This document shows positions 12,689 to 26,606 of a stretch of DNA of 64,000 nucleotides, piece after piece. The notes under the pieces are model-generated. The model was not told where the DNA came from. It did not search any database and saw only the letters and a program-made list of their open reading frames with translations. How positions within the stretch are numbered: the first letter of the stretch is position 1; each line of letters starts with the position of its first letter. Made by a program: the position numbers and the translations under genes. Origin of the DNA: Morchella semilibera (lineage: Eukaryota; Ascomycota; Pezizomycetes; Pezizales; Morchellaceae). The stretch is from NCBI GenBank assembly GCA_009192285.1, contig WBVU01000008.1, positions 2,118,370 to 2,182,369 on the forward strand, read 5' to 3'.

Positions 12689-13388
12689 CGTACAATACAC
12701 ACTTTGAAGTAAATTCGTAAATGGGCGAGGGTATGCACGGGGAGACGCGAAGGTTGGTTGTTATATCATTTTTTGTCATGCATGCTAATCTACCCCGCTA
12801 CTCTAACCCGGGATGATTTGTTGGTAGCAGAGCCTCAATCAAATAAACGGACGGAACGCACGGACAATTTGTCGCAAACAAGCATACTGAATTGAACTCC
12901 CCTAACCCCTTGATCTACTCATCTCGGAACCCTAACCTTTTCAGCAGGTCAATAATTAGAACCCTAACCTCCAATTTATAATGGTAGATATCACTCAATA
13001 TGACACACCGTCAAACCGCCCTTTGGGGTACCTACATGTATGTACCTAACACTTGATAGGGGGTAAAGAGCAGAACATGAGAGTATAGAGAAACAAAGAA
13101 AAAAATGAAAAGAAACAAAACAACAATTCCAGTTCGCCTCTCCAACCCACCACAAAAATATAAAGAAAGTATCTCAATAACAAAAGCGAAAGTTGATGAA
13201 TACCAGAGACAGAAAACCACTGACCACAGGCCTGAACCAATCCAAAGATGAAACCAAGAGGGAAAAAGCTAGAAGCAGCCATAGCCCAAAGTAAAGGGGG
13301 GGGGGGGGGAAGAAAATATGGTAAAAATAATATTACATCCATATGCAAACCCTGCACCACACAGTCTAGCCAATACTGAGACGTCCTG
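12689..13388. promoter_or_regulatory. ELP6 upstream region with three CCCTAAC boxes
   Basis: This stretch separates the ELP6 start from the stop of the telobox-type Myb gene. It contains three exact CCCTAAC boxes on the plus strand at 12900-12906, 12930-12936 and 12962-12968, each resembling one telomere repeat unit. A TACATGTA palindrome lies at about 13033 and a 13-nt G run near 13298. The boxes could be binding sites for a telobox protein; that is inference. Confidence 0.4.
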
Positions 13389-15690
<2,302 letters not shown>

Positions 15691-17352
15691 TGTGGTGTTG
15701 AAAACGCAGCTACAAAGCTGGGGCTACAGTAATTGAATATTGGCAGACCGTAGACGCAAGTGGGAGAATGAAGTCAAGAAAAGTGGTAGTAATGGTGTGG
15801 TTGGTAGTGGGGGGTGGTGGTGGTGGGTGAGGGAAAGCGTGACAAGGCAAGAAGACAGAGGAAGGGTGGAGGTGCTTGTCCTGTTACCTGGGCCAGAGAG
15901 TCCAGTGGTAGCGACAGACAATAAGCCGCAGAGGAAGGGAGCGGTTGTGTGTACCCCAGCCTGTTACATAATCGGTTAACACCAGCAAGCAAACAAAAGG
16001 AAAAAGAAAAAAGTGGCCTATGGCGGTGAGAGAATCCGAGAAGACAAATGCATTATTTCCTTGTTCCTTATAGAATACGCTACGCAGAGAAAACCCACAG
16101 CGTGGGAACATAGACGTGTACTGTCTCAATTCTTATCTGGAACCTCACTTGTGGTGTTGAGTAGAGTACTTTGCAGCATATAAAGCACACACCAACTGTA
16201 GCCTGGCCATAGACCAACACTTGGGCTCCTGTCCTGTCCTGTGCTGTGCAGAATACGCGAATACGATATACTGGTATCAGCAGCAACAACAAGCGCGCAG
16301 TCGTTAGGCACAGGCGCGCCTTCTACAACCACCTACATAGTGATACCTAGTAAAATTGTTGAGGACGTCCACCAAAAATATGTATCCGCCGTATACCTTA
16401 CCACCATTCTTCCATTTCGTTTTCGCAACGGTGGAACCGTTATCTACGTAGGTGTTGGCATATATAATGCAATATATTCCTCAGTCATGAGATATCACTA
16501 TAGACATATTATTACTACTCTGACGTTTCTCATTTCATTAGGTTATCTGGCTTCTTGTATCCATACCTCTCTCAGGAGAGGTTCCTGGATGAGCAAGTCC
16601 CAACGATACCTCTTATCCAGCACAGAGACATATCAGATAATGTCCGAGGAAGTGTCCTGCAGCTAGCAAACTGCTACCTCTTGCTTTGCATGTGCTCCTT
16701 AGCTGTTCTCAGGACAACAAGTGAGAAAACCGTGGTCAGGAACTTCATCATTGCATTATTACTTGGAGATATTGGTCATCTGTGAGGAAGCATCTGCATA
16801 ATCTGTGCAAGAATTTCGGCTTACTCAAAGTGTGATAGCTATTTCACCTGGTCCGTCTTGGGAACAGAGCTCTTCTTTAATCCTACTCGGTGGAACGCAC
16901 TGACAGGTGGAAATGTTGGATTTACAGTATGTCACGTCAAAAAAAAAGACCCCATAGTTTCATCGATGCCCCGTGTGTGCTGATCCCAACTAGTTACTCC
17001 TTCTTCTGACACGAACTTTGTACTTGATTGGATGGGGATTTACCCCTCAGTCTTCCGTCAACAAGCCAAAGAAGAGGGCATAAAGATTTTTAGGTCTGAG
17101 GCGTGACTGTTATATTTTAGCTCAATGTAGTTACTATACCCCGGCAATCAGTAAATTCCAATAGATAGAAGTATCTTTCCCCTAAGTTCACCCCCCCCCC
17201 AAGTTGACATATCACGTGATATGCAAGTAACCGTGTAAGCTCTAGGTTAGCAGCCTGAGCCCCACTCAACTCTGTAATGTAAAGTAAGTAAGTTAGGTAC
17301 ATACATTCCTCGTCAAACACAACCTACCTCACTTTTGGTCATTCACGCGACA
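15691..17352. other. Divergent intergenic region (telobox gene / RS-protein gene)
   Basis: About 1.66 kb between two divergent starts. The part next to the telobox gene contains purine/pyrimidine-biased low-complexity DNA (15800-15830), likely 5' UTR or promoter. Open frames around 16241-16785 lack domains and good splice context. Nothing else is supported. Confidence 0.5.
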
Positions 17353-18735
17353 ATGTCTAAAAATACCGACGAGCTCTCCGACGATTTTGTCGCCTCTCTT
17401 CTCTCCAAGGAGGCAAGTGAGAAGAACATCAAATATTCAGCACTTGGACTACAAGCATTCCTACCGCAAAGGTTAGCTCCAAGACCTCACCTCACAGCAG
17501 CCACCGCATAAGTCTAACGATGTAGGTCCGCGACAAACGCCCCGAAACCAAATACGCGTTTTCTCCGGAATATTGTTCGCGAGGCCGACAATCACAATGC
17601 AGCCCTACTTGCAAAGGAGGCAGAGGAATCAAAGGAGCGATTGCGTCAGTTGCACTTGAAGGAAAGAGCCAAGCGTCGAGGTGAAGTGGATGGAGCTCCC
17701 ATTGAGAAATCCAGAGCAGCACAGAGGCCAGACAGGCAGATTTATACAGTTGGAGCAAAGCGCAGTTTGCTATCTACAAGAAACGGCGCGCGGAACGGCC
17801 TAGATCGAGGCAAGGATAGTGATAGACGAATGCGGCGTTCCAGAAGTAGGGAAGGCAAAGAGGATGGGCGCAGCAAGAGACATAGAAGTAGATCCGTGGA
17901 TAGAAGGAGTCGCAGTCCGAGCTTAGAGAAGGGGAAGGGACGATACAGAAGAGAGAGCAGGTCACGGGAACGTAAGAGATCCAAAGAACGTAACCGGGAC
18001 AGATCTCGAGAACACCGATCCGACGGCCGAAGGGAAAGCCACAGGCATCGTTCTCGCCACCACAGCTCAAAGGACAAGGACAGTTCCCGCCATTCCCGCC
18101 ATTCCCACTCCTGTTCCCGTTCCCGCGAGAGGGACGCCGACAAGCCCAAGTCCAAGTCCGCATCTAGCTCCCACAGACCCGGTAAGAGAGACCGCTCTTT
18201 GGAAACAACCTCAAAATCGCACTCGTCTCGCCTCCGTTCGCCACGCCGTCGCCCTGACGAGTCTGATGCCGACCACGAGCGCCGCCGTAAACGAAGGAAG
18301 GAAATGGAGATGGTCAAGGAGCCCGAACAGTCCTCTCGCGCCTCCACGGACCCCTTAGATGAAATCATTGGTCCTGCGCCTCCGCCGGCTACGCGCGTCC
18401 GGGGACGGGGCACCCTGTCGGGTGCCTCTGCTATGGATGCGCGGTTCAGCGAAAACTATGATCCATCTATGGACGTGGAGCCAGATATTGCTGATGGTGA
18501 CGATTGGGACGATGCCCTCGAGGCATATAGAGATCGGCAGAAGTGGAAAGCCTTGGGAGCGGAAAGATTGAGGACCGAAGGCTTCGGAGAAGATTTCATC
18601 AAGGCGTGGGAGAACAACGATATAAAGAATACGGCGAATATAAAATGGTCAAAAGATGGCGTAAGGGAGTGGGATCGAGGCAAGGTGATTGAGGAAGGGG
18701 AGGTGAAGGTGAAAGCTGTCTGGTCGAAGGATTAA
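17353..18735 (+). CDS. RS-rich pre-mRNA splicing-associated protein (fungal PRP38B-annotated family)
   Basis: Predicted nuclear protein linked to pre-mRNA splicing. Exon 1 (17353-17471) encodes MSKNTDELSDDFVASLLSKE and a short helical region; an intron at 17472-17525 leads to exon 2. The central part is a long Arg/Ser/Asp/Lys-rich segment with many RS and RD/RE dipeptides (RSRSVDRRSRSPSLEKG and similar), typical of spliceosome-associated proteins. The conserved C-terminal module has DEIIGPAPPPATRVRGRG, then DWDDALEAYRDRQKWKALGA and EGFGEDFIKAWENND, ending with WSKDGVREWDRGKVIEEGE. I recognise this C-terminal arrangement from fungal proteins usually annotated pre-mRNA-splicing factor 38B, but no PRP38 domain proper is visible, so that name may be inherited. 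The ATG at 17353 is the first in frame and starts the conserved N-terminus. Confidence 0.8.
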
Positions 18736-19859
18736 TGTGGATACTTGGAAAAATGTTTTTTCTACTTGTATAGATATACACACCGCAAGCCAATGTAGCA
18801 CTTAATACGCGTAAATACATACGGATATTAATATCGTAGCTGGTTGTTAATCTAAGCTGGTACTAAGTATCCTGTAGACTTTGGACTAACCACCCCGCTT
18901 AGGGTCACCAATCAGAGCTGGTTGTAGAAACCTATTCCAACCACCCTAGATCCACAAAGAGAGGAGCTCTCCAGAGATGGCGGCTACCCTGTGTGGCATG
19001 AGCTAGTGATAAACCACCCCTAACCCAACCCTCTCGGCACCGAGTGACAGGCTATGACCTACCGGAACGCAAGTTTGTGAACCACACCAACACCAAATGC
19101 TAACAACAACCTTCGACCAACGACCTTATCCTGTAGCATAACGGGCCACTAAACCACCCAGAAAATTTGCTAACAAAAGATCCACCCCCAAAAGAAACCG
19201 GGCACGCAGTCCATAACACCCAAAGAGAAGCCCCCCCTGCTGCTTTGCAGTGTCCACAGGCAAGAGTCGGAATCCCTTATGAGGGACACTAGGCGATCTC
19301 ATATACCCCCACAGCGGTGTTATTTTGGTAGCTCCCAGTAGGATAGGCCGGCCTATCTCTATCACTATTGCCCCGGGGCAGAGTTAAAAACCCCCGCTAC
19401 AGGTTGTGGCGCGCGTGGGCGGCTAGTAACGTAGGCTTGACTGCCCCTAAGCATAGCTATGTGAGCCAGTGTATATTGCCCGGGCAAGTCCAGGTCTACA
19501 GAACCCTCTCTTATGCATCATGAATGCGTTGTTATCTTAAACTCCACACGACCTTGCCGTCCCAAACGCCCTTTGAGCAGCGGAAGTGTAGGGAGTATGC
19601 CAGGAGCGGGATCGTGGGAGGAGGAGCTTTGGGTCCCCACGCACACATATGTTATGGATTAAACTAGTGGTGCAGCACTTGGTCTTCTTAGACTGTGTTG
19701 ACCGAAAACCTACTACATCTACTCAAAGGGCCCTAAAAACGAACAGAGAAAAGGAGAGAAGCATCTGGCTTGTCAATGATATCTACTACCACAAATTAGA
19801 CCTACACAAAAAGCAAGCAAGAAAGAAAGAAACCCGAGAACGGTGCCACCACCCGCACC
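18736..19859. other. Intergenic region with no supported gene
   Basis: About 1.1 kb between the RS-rich gene and the SOS7 3' end. A 79-codon minus-strand frame (19126-19365) has no recognisable domain. A copy of the CGAGTGAY-N4-YATGAY motif lies at 19041, next to CCCCTAACCC at about 19016. Confidence 0.5.
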
Positions 19860-20826
19860 CTACTTCGGCACCAGCGCCTCCAACCCCTCCACAACACTAC
19901 GATACCACCTCCCCATCGCCTCCCTCTCGACCCTCCCCTCCGCCCTATCACAATCCCTCATCCTCACCGCCTCACTCGCAAACCTCTCCAACCCCTCTTT
20001 ATCCATCTGCAGGGGTCCAATCTCGCCCTCCAGCCCCTCGAGGACCCTCCTCCTCCTCGGCAACTCCCTCTCAACCGCCTCCAGCTCCCCCTGGAGCCTT
20101 GCCATCTCCGCCTCCCGCTCCCCGAGCAGCGCAACAGCCTCATCAAGCGGCATCTGGCGCGCGCCCTCGAGCGCCTCGACGCGCGCCTCCAGCGCCGCCG
20201 TCTCGGACGGCAGCGCGCCCGCCGCGGCGCTCCATACAGACAGCTGGCTGTAGGTGGCGGTGAGCCGCTGCGAGAGCGCCTCGAGCTCGGAGAGCGTGGC
20301 GTCGACGGATGCTTTCGAAGCTTTGAGCGTGGCCTTCTCGGACGCGAGGTGCGCCTCGAGTGCGTCGTTCTCGCTGGGCTCGATGATCTGCGGGGGGTCC
20401 TCGGTGATGGTGCGCAGGAACTTCTCTTTCGTCACTTGCTCGAGGTAGCTGAAGCGGAGCTTTGAGAAGAGTTCCTGCGGCCGCTGGGTTAGCTTGGGGG
20501 TTCCTGGGCGGGGGGGGGGGAGGGGGAGGGGGAGGGGGGGTCCCTGGGGGGGTTCCTGGGCGGGGCGGGGGGAGGAGGGGGGGAGGAGGGGGGGGAGAGC
20601 GCACCTTATAGTGACTCAAATCAGCCTGCAGGGCACTGGGCGTACTAATGTCCCACGCCGCAGAGGCATCGCTGTTCTGCGTGATGTCGCTGGCGTCGGG
20701 CGGCGGCGCGGTCGGAGACACGCTGGCGCGGAGCTTGAGGATCGTCAGGTCGTGTTTCTGGATCCTCTGCAGGGTCTGCAGGAGGGCTGCGTAGTCTGTG
20801 GTGGTGGTGGGTGTTTCTGCCGCCAT
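19860..20826 (-). CDS. SOS7: Kinetochore protein Sos7-like coiled-coil protein
   Basis: Predicted kinetochore component: Sos7 of S. pombe forms a Kre28-like partner complex of the KNL1/Spc7 module. Exon 1 (20826-20605) encodes MAAETPTTTTDYAALLQTLQ, a short helix and a Ser/Pro-rich linker to LQADLSHYK. After an intron (20475-20604, 130 nt) exon 2 begins ELFSKLRFSYLEQVTKEKFL, the most conserved Sos7-family block. It continues as an almost unbroken coiled coil (ALEAHLASEKATLKASKASV, ALEARVEALEGARQ, AEMARLQGELEAVERELPRR) to the stop. Size, about 280 residues, fits. The start follows from the conserved LQTLQRIQKHDLTIL helix. The intron is an extreme purine/pyrimidine-biased tract. The neighbour SRB8 lies upstream on the same strand but is functionally unrelated. 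Confidence 0.8.
20499..20600 (+). repeat. G-rich low-complexity tract inside the SOS7 intron
   Basis: About 100 bp of nearly pure G with scattered A, C and T on the plus strand, including many runs of four to twelve G. It lies wholly within the SOS7 intron, so the transcript would be C-rich. The plus strand could form G-quadruplexes. Confidence 0.85.
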
Positions 20827-21497
20827 TGAACTGTTGAGGGGGTTGGAGTGCGCTGATACAGATTGCAATAGGACGTCGCGCGACGGAGGTTGCCGGGCGC
20901 GGACGGGTGGTAATGATCGGGGTGACCACAACTGGGATGCGCGGAGAAACGGCTTTGAGATGTCCTCGAATGCAGCTACATGTACATACTTGAACATCCC
21001 CACTACCCCAGATTTCTACTACATATGTACATACACACACAACCAACCACTACTCACACTACAAACAGAGTCCCAATATATCCAAGAGTAAGAGCAGAGC
21101 GGCCCCTCGATACTGCTGCACACGATTCTAAACATGTGTGTGGCTCTACATACATACATACATACATCCATCCATGCCCAAGCACTTGTAGCTGTGTCGG
21201 GGGTCGAGTGACGCCCCATGACCGCCCGGCCACCACCCACAGGAAAAGAAAGAAGGAAAAGAAAGAAAAAGGAAAACCCGCTTTTGAGTTCGATATTTGT
21301 CTTTTGCATTCCCGCGCTTAACAGAAACAGAAACAGAAACAGAAAGGAAAAGTCAGTCAGCAAGTCAGTGTGTCCACCATCACCAAAACAAAAACCAAAA
21401 CCAAAAAAGAAAGAAAACATTAAACCTCTACAGAATCGCAAAACAAAAACAGTGTCCAACCAACCAACCACTATGATACAACCCCCCCCCCCAACAC
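20827..21497. other. Spacer between SRB8 3' end and SOS7 start
   Basis: Promoter region of SOS7 and 3' flank of SRB8. It holds simple repeats: CATA/CATC near 21147-21175, and AAAAGAAAGAAGG plus AACAG tracts near 21240-21345. No gene is supported. Confidence 0.55.
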
Positions 21498-24400
21498 CTA
21501 CACGCAGCACCTCGCCCTCCTAGTGACAAACAGCGTGAGACTAACACTCGTGTCGTTCTCGGCCATGACGGGCGACGGCTCCGCCAGCTTCTCCCACGGC
21601 TTGACGGGATAGTCAATCATCTTGCCGCGCTGGTAGGCCTTCAGCCACTCGCCGCCGCCGCCGTCGCCGCTGCCAATGAGGTACGACATGCGCGGGGTGG
21701 GCTTCTTGCCGCGCACGAAGCGCCGGATGTGGTGGCGTGTTTCGTCGGGGAGTTCTGTGCGCTGCTGTGTTAGTATGTAGAGAGAGAGGAGGGAAGGGAA
21801 GAGAACGAACCGTCAATGAAGCTACTGGTGATGTCAAAGACAAAATCAAACAGGTCCTCATCCTTCTGTACAAACTCGTGCTATCGTTGGAGCACCGTTA
21901 GCCCACCCGCACACTCACTCACACAGGAACAGAAAGACAAAAGGACGCACCTGCAGCAACGTACACAACCCCACCACCATCCTCCCATGCTCCGACACGC
22001 CGCTCCTCGAGTTCAGGAACGCCGCTCGATGCAGCACCACAACCCTCAAAAACAGCAACAGCCAGCACCGACTCTCAGCCCTAGCCGTCCCCGCCGCGCC
22101 GCCAGCGCCCCCCGCCGCGCCCCCCCCGGGCCCCCCTCCCGCGCCGCCACCACCGCCGCCACCCGCATCACCCTCCTCCTCCTCCTCCAGGCTACCCACA
22201 ATCATATTCAATTTTTCCACCAGGGCCGCCGCCACGCCCGGGACGCCCTGGCTCGGAATGCTGTAGGCCGTCGCCTCGATGACGGCCAGGAGGGCGCGGG
22301 CCAGCGCCTCCCCGCCCTCCGGCAGCGACGGCTCCAGCGGGCCCAGACACAGGCGCACGGGCGGGAACGACGACGCGCGCAGCACCAGCTCCTCGGCGTA
22401 GTGGCGGATCTGCGCGGCGCACTCCTGGTTGAGCACCGAGACGAGGTCGGTCCAGATGTTGACGCGGTCCTTGAACGTTGCTGCGATGCCCTGGAAGAAG
22501 GGCTTCGTGAGCGGGTTTTCCTCCGGCTGCTGTTGCTGCTGCTGGAGGGGGCTGGCCTTGGGCGAGGCGTCAAAGATGATGCGCATCTTGAGCTGGCACA
22601 GCCCGATGGAGAAGTCGTTTGCGTACTGGATTAGCTGCGCGACCTGGACCTCCGGGTCGAGGTCTGTGGTATCGCTGGACTCGTGGTCGTCGAGGAGGTG
22701 ATCGATGAGGACGCGGAGCCACTGCAGGACCGCGGCGCTCCCCGTGCGCGTGAGCGGCTCGACAATCTCGTCAATGAGGGACGCGGGGCGCGCCGTGGCC
22801 AGGCGGCGGAGCAGGCGGAGCACGCTGCGCGAGAGGATCAGGCCGCGCAGGCGCGGCGGCGTCGTCGGGTGCTCGGCGCACAAGGAGATTGAGCGGCGCA
22901 CGAGGCGCACAAACAGGTCGGTGGACTTTAGCTCAAAGATCTTGCGCTTGCGGTTGAGACTGTACATCTCCTGCGGCGTGAGCGCGGGGAGGTCGGTGAC
23001 GAGGAGATCGAGCGTCTGCGCCGCCAGCTCGCCGGTCGACTTTGTGACGGCCAGGGTGCCGCTGACGACGACCTCGAGCTCGAGGCAGGAGGAGGAGACG
23101 AGCACGGACATGGTTTGCAGGAGCGGCGGGCGGCTGGACGACTGCAGGAGACGGGTGACCCAGCTGCGCATGAGGTCGTCAAAGATCTTGGTGTCGAACT
23201 GTCGGAGCTTGGTCAGATAGGCCACGGAGGACGAGAGCTGGCCCTGCCCGGGTGCGCCGCCGGCGTCGTCGAATGTGGTTTCAACCTTGGAGACGATCGT
23301 CTCAAACAGCCGCGACATGTTGTGGTTATCGATGGTAGCAGCGCCCGAGGCCAGCAGTCGATCAATCTCCTCATTCCCGCCGTCAAAGATATCCGCCATC
23401 GTGTCGGAGACGGGCGAATTCGCCATGCCCGCGCGTGGGTAGTGCTGCGCATGGGAGACCAGATCCTCCTCGAGCTGCCTTCGAATCTCCTCGCTCGCCC
23501 CCGGGAACGACGCCAGGTCCGCGAGCGACACCACCAGGAACTTCTCCAGCCTCCGCCGCAGTAGCAGCTTCTTGTAGCGGTTGTGCAGCAGCCGCAGACA
23601 CTCGTTGACGGCGCCGAGGGCCGAGAAGGCCTCAATGTTGTAGCTGACGGTGTCGGCGGCCTCGCTCAGCGTGTTGCTGCTGTCGGACGAGCTGACCATC
23701 TTGACCACCTCCACCAGCACCGCCATGTCCTGAAACATCTCCAGCAGGCCCCTCAGCAGCACAAACTGGTTCGTCGTGACGGCCGTGATGCCGACCTCGA
23801 CGCTCAGGTCGCGCCAGTTATCGCGCCCCACCGGCGCCCCCTTGACGACGTGTGTACGAACATTGTCGCGGATCCAGACGCCCAGCTCGCACATGACTGT
23901 GCGCGAGAGCCCGCGGAAGAAGTCGGTCTCGTCGGGCGTCAGCGTGTCGGACGAGGCCTCGCCCGCGAGCTTCGCCGCAAGGACTGCCTTGGCGTACTCG
24001 AGGGCGCGGGTCTCCTCCCACGCAATGTCGTAGCCCGCGTTCGACAGGAGGATCTTGCGCAGGTTCTTGTGCGAGCTCGGACACATGTAGACGGGGATCT
24101 CGGCGAGCAGCCGCACGTGGCACGGGTTGGACCGGTGCATGGTGTCGAAGCCGTACAGGGACCCGCGCGCAATTAGCCACTTCATGTAGCTGGCCACGGC
24201 GAACGTCTTGCTGCGGACGAGCTCGCTGACGAGGAGATAGACGTCCTCCTTGCTGCCGGCCACCTTGGCGCCAAAGCCCTCGAGGAAGAGGTGGATCTGC
24301 TCCTGGACGGCGATTGTGCCGGCGCGCTGTGCGGTACGGAGGAGCGCGGCGACGATGTAGACCCTGTGCACGCCGACGCGGAGGCTGGTAGTCCCCCACT

Positions 24401-26606
24401 CGCAGAGGCACTGCACCAGGTCGTTTGGGTCCATTCCGAGCCCTTGGCAGTTTGACCAGAGCTCCTCGAGGTTGTAGGGCATGGAGATGACGTCGAGGAT
24501 GTTGATGAGCTTTCGCTGGGGCGACTGCACGGTGTCGTGCTTGTGGTCGAGGGGCGCGAGGAGGTTATTGTTCCGTGCTGTCAGGTTTGCGAGACAGCTG
24601 CGGATTGTGGGGTTTCTGCGATTGACGGAGCGGGCGAGGACGTCCTTGTAGCCGTCCCATGAGTTGGCGATGACGAGTGATTCGCGGTGAGAAACGAGGA
24701 TGTCCTGGAATGTGCTCAGTATGCTGCTACAAGAGGGAGGGAGAGGAGGAGGAGAGGAGAGAAGGAGAGGGAGTGGGTTACAGCTAACATGACGCTCAGC
24801 CTATGTATTAGTGGCGCATATACTTCGTTCTCCTCCGCCGCTATTATCTAGAACAAGTCAATATAGCGTTCCGGAAGATGTTTGGACGAAACTCACCATC
24901 TCCGCCTTTCCCAATAACGCTTCTGCAAGACGGCGGCCGGGTCGCCGGGTGCGCAGTAGCTCGTCCCAGTAGATACTCAACAGCATAAACGCCATTGGCA
25001 GCATATCCAGCGAGCTCGTCTCCAAAAACGTTAAGAACCACTCCAAGAACAGCGTCTTGTCCAGTAGGTTCTCCCAATACAGATGCGCCGATAACCGCAC
25101 CCTACCAAAAAATGTCAGCAATACATAGCAATTTATGAGGGGGGGGCACCCACGCGTACAACATCTTTACCTTCCACCCATTCGATACCGCCGTACACCC
25201 CACCACCGTCTTCTCCAAGAACTTGAACACCTGCGTCGTCCACTCCTTGATCCACTTTGTCTCGCTCCCGACGGCAAACGAGCCCACGCCCTTCCTTTTG
25301 AGGCCGCGGAGCTCGTTTGCGCCGACGCACCTCGCGAACCAGACGGCGCGCGCCGTGGGGATGCTCTTTGCCGTGCACTGGTCGAGCAGGACGGGGCCCT
25401 TGAGCCCGTGCGGGATTGTGCGCGAGAGCTTGCGCAGCGACACAGCCGGGTTTGCGAGGTCTCGAAGCCATGTCTCGCGGCGCGCGTCGGGGAGTGTCAC
25501 GCGCGGGGGGGGCTTGAACGTGCAGGCGGTGGTGATGCGGCCGTATTTTTGCCGCTTGTCGAGGACTGTGAGGAAGAGGGTGGACATGGTGGCGAGGCCG
25601 GACTTTTGCTTGAAGATTGGGGTGAGGGCTGTGCGGGCGGAGGCTTGTTCGTTCTACAGTGGGTTAGTTAGTGGGGTGGGGGGGGCTTGTGAAAGGGGGG
25701 GGGGGAGGGACGCACATTGCCTTTGCCGACAAAGAGCTTGTCAAAGTGACCATTGCGGGCTTGGGCGTCGGTGACGATATCCTCCGTGTGGTTTCCGCGC
25801 CAGGGGAAGAAGTCGGTGAATCCTGCATTGAAGTGGGGGCGATGTTAGTTCTCTTCTGTAGCAGTCGGAGTAGTAAAAAAGGTAGCTCGAGATAGTAGCG
25901 TAGTATCAATGATAATAGTGCCAGTAAAGTGAGCGAGTAGCATCAACACCACACAAACCAACCAAATAAACCAACCAACCACAACGCGCCTCTCAGCACA
26001 CACACACAGATAGGGCCAACTCACGATTATCAGGATACAGCAACGCCGCCGGCGCCGGCTCCAATACATACGGCTTTGGCTTGTTATCCCTCCTCGCACC
26101 ACCACCCCCGCCCCCAGTAGCAGCAGCACCACCAGCATTAGCAGTACCAGACGACGGTTTCGCCAGGTCAGCCTTTGTCGGCGCTGGCATTATCTGCTTC
26201 TGCTTCTGCCTCTGCTGTGCCTGCTGACCCTGCTGACCCTGCTGCTGCCCCTGCTGCCATTGCGCCTGTGCCGAGTAGACCTTTGAGGGCTGGATAAAGA
26301 GCTGTGGCGGGGGCGCGGCGGCCGCGAATCGCAGTCGGCGGCGGGTGCGCGAGTTCTGGGGGGTCGTCTTGGAGAGGAGGTTGGCGCCTGTGTAGGTTCT
26401 GGTTGTGGCCTCGGCGAGGTCTGGGGGGAGCAGGACGGGGGCGTTGTTGATTGTGGAGGTGGTGTTGTTGTTGGCGTTTTGGAGGTCGGGGAGGGTCAGG
26501 TCTACGAAGATGGGGACGGAGGAGGAGGAGGAGGAGGAGGAGGGAGGGGGGGACGAGGGCCAGGGGGAGGTTTGGTGCGGGGACGGTGGTGGTGGGTTGA
26601 CATTGT
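21498..26606 (-). CDS. SRB8: Mediator subunit 12 (Srb8/MED12); start codon not located
   Basis: MED12/Srb8 belongs to the Mediator kinase module (with Med13, CDK8 and cyclin C). The MED12 domain core reads KPYVLEPAPAALLYPDNR, then FTDFFPWRGNHTEDIVTDAQ and LFVGKGN, with GT-AG introns between. It continues with RKLSRTIPHGLKGPVLLDQC and SAHLYWENLLDKTLFLEWFL. The LCEWAV domain is seen in NDLVQCLCEWGTTSLRVGVH and in the long exon downstream (about 21961-24726). The C-terminal exons are joined through an intron whose acceptor gives DELPDETRHHIRRFVRG, and the stop is at 21498. Upstream the same frame stays open to 26736 through a Pro/Ser/Gln-rich segment containing VPIFVDLTLPDLQ, resembling other fungal Srb8 N-termini, but has no ATG. 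An extra 5' exon is therefore likely; the first in-frame ATG downstream is at 26190. I list the span to 26606. The gene is strongly GC-rich. Confidence 0.9.

Noticed and set aside
19126-19365. Minus-strand frame of 79 codons with a hydrophobic centre
   Set aside because: No recognisable family and poor context; too little to call a gene.
21816-22634. Long plus-strand open frame of 272 codons
   Set aside because: It lies antisense to the GC-rich SRB8 coding exon; Arg/Gln-rich composition is what a shadow of that frame gives, and there is no domain.
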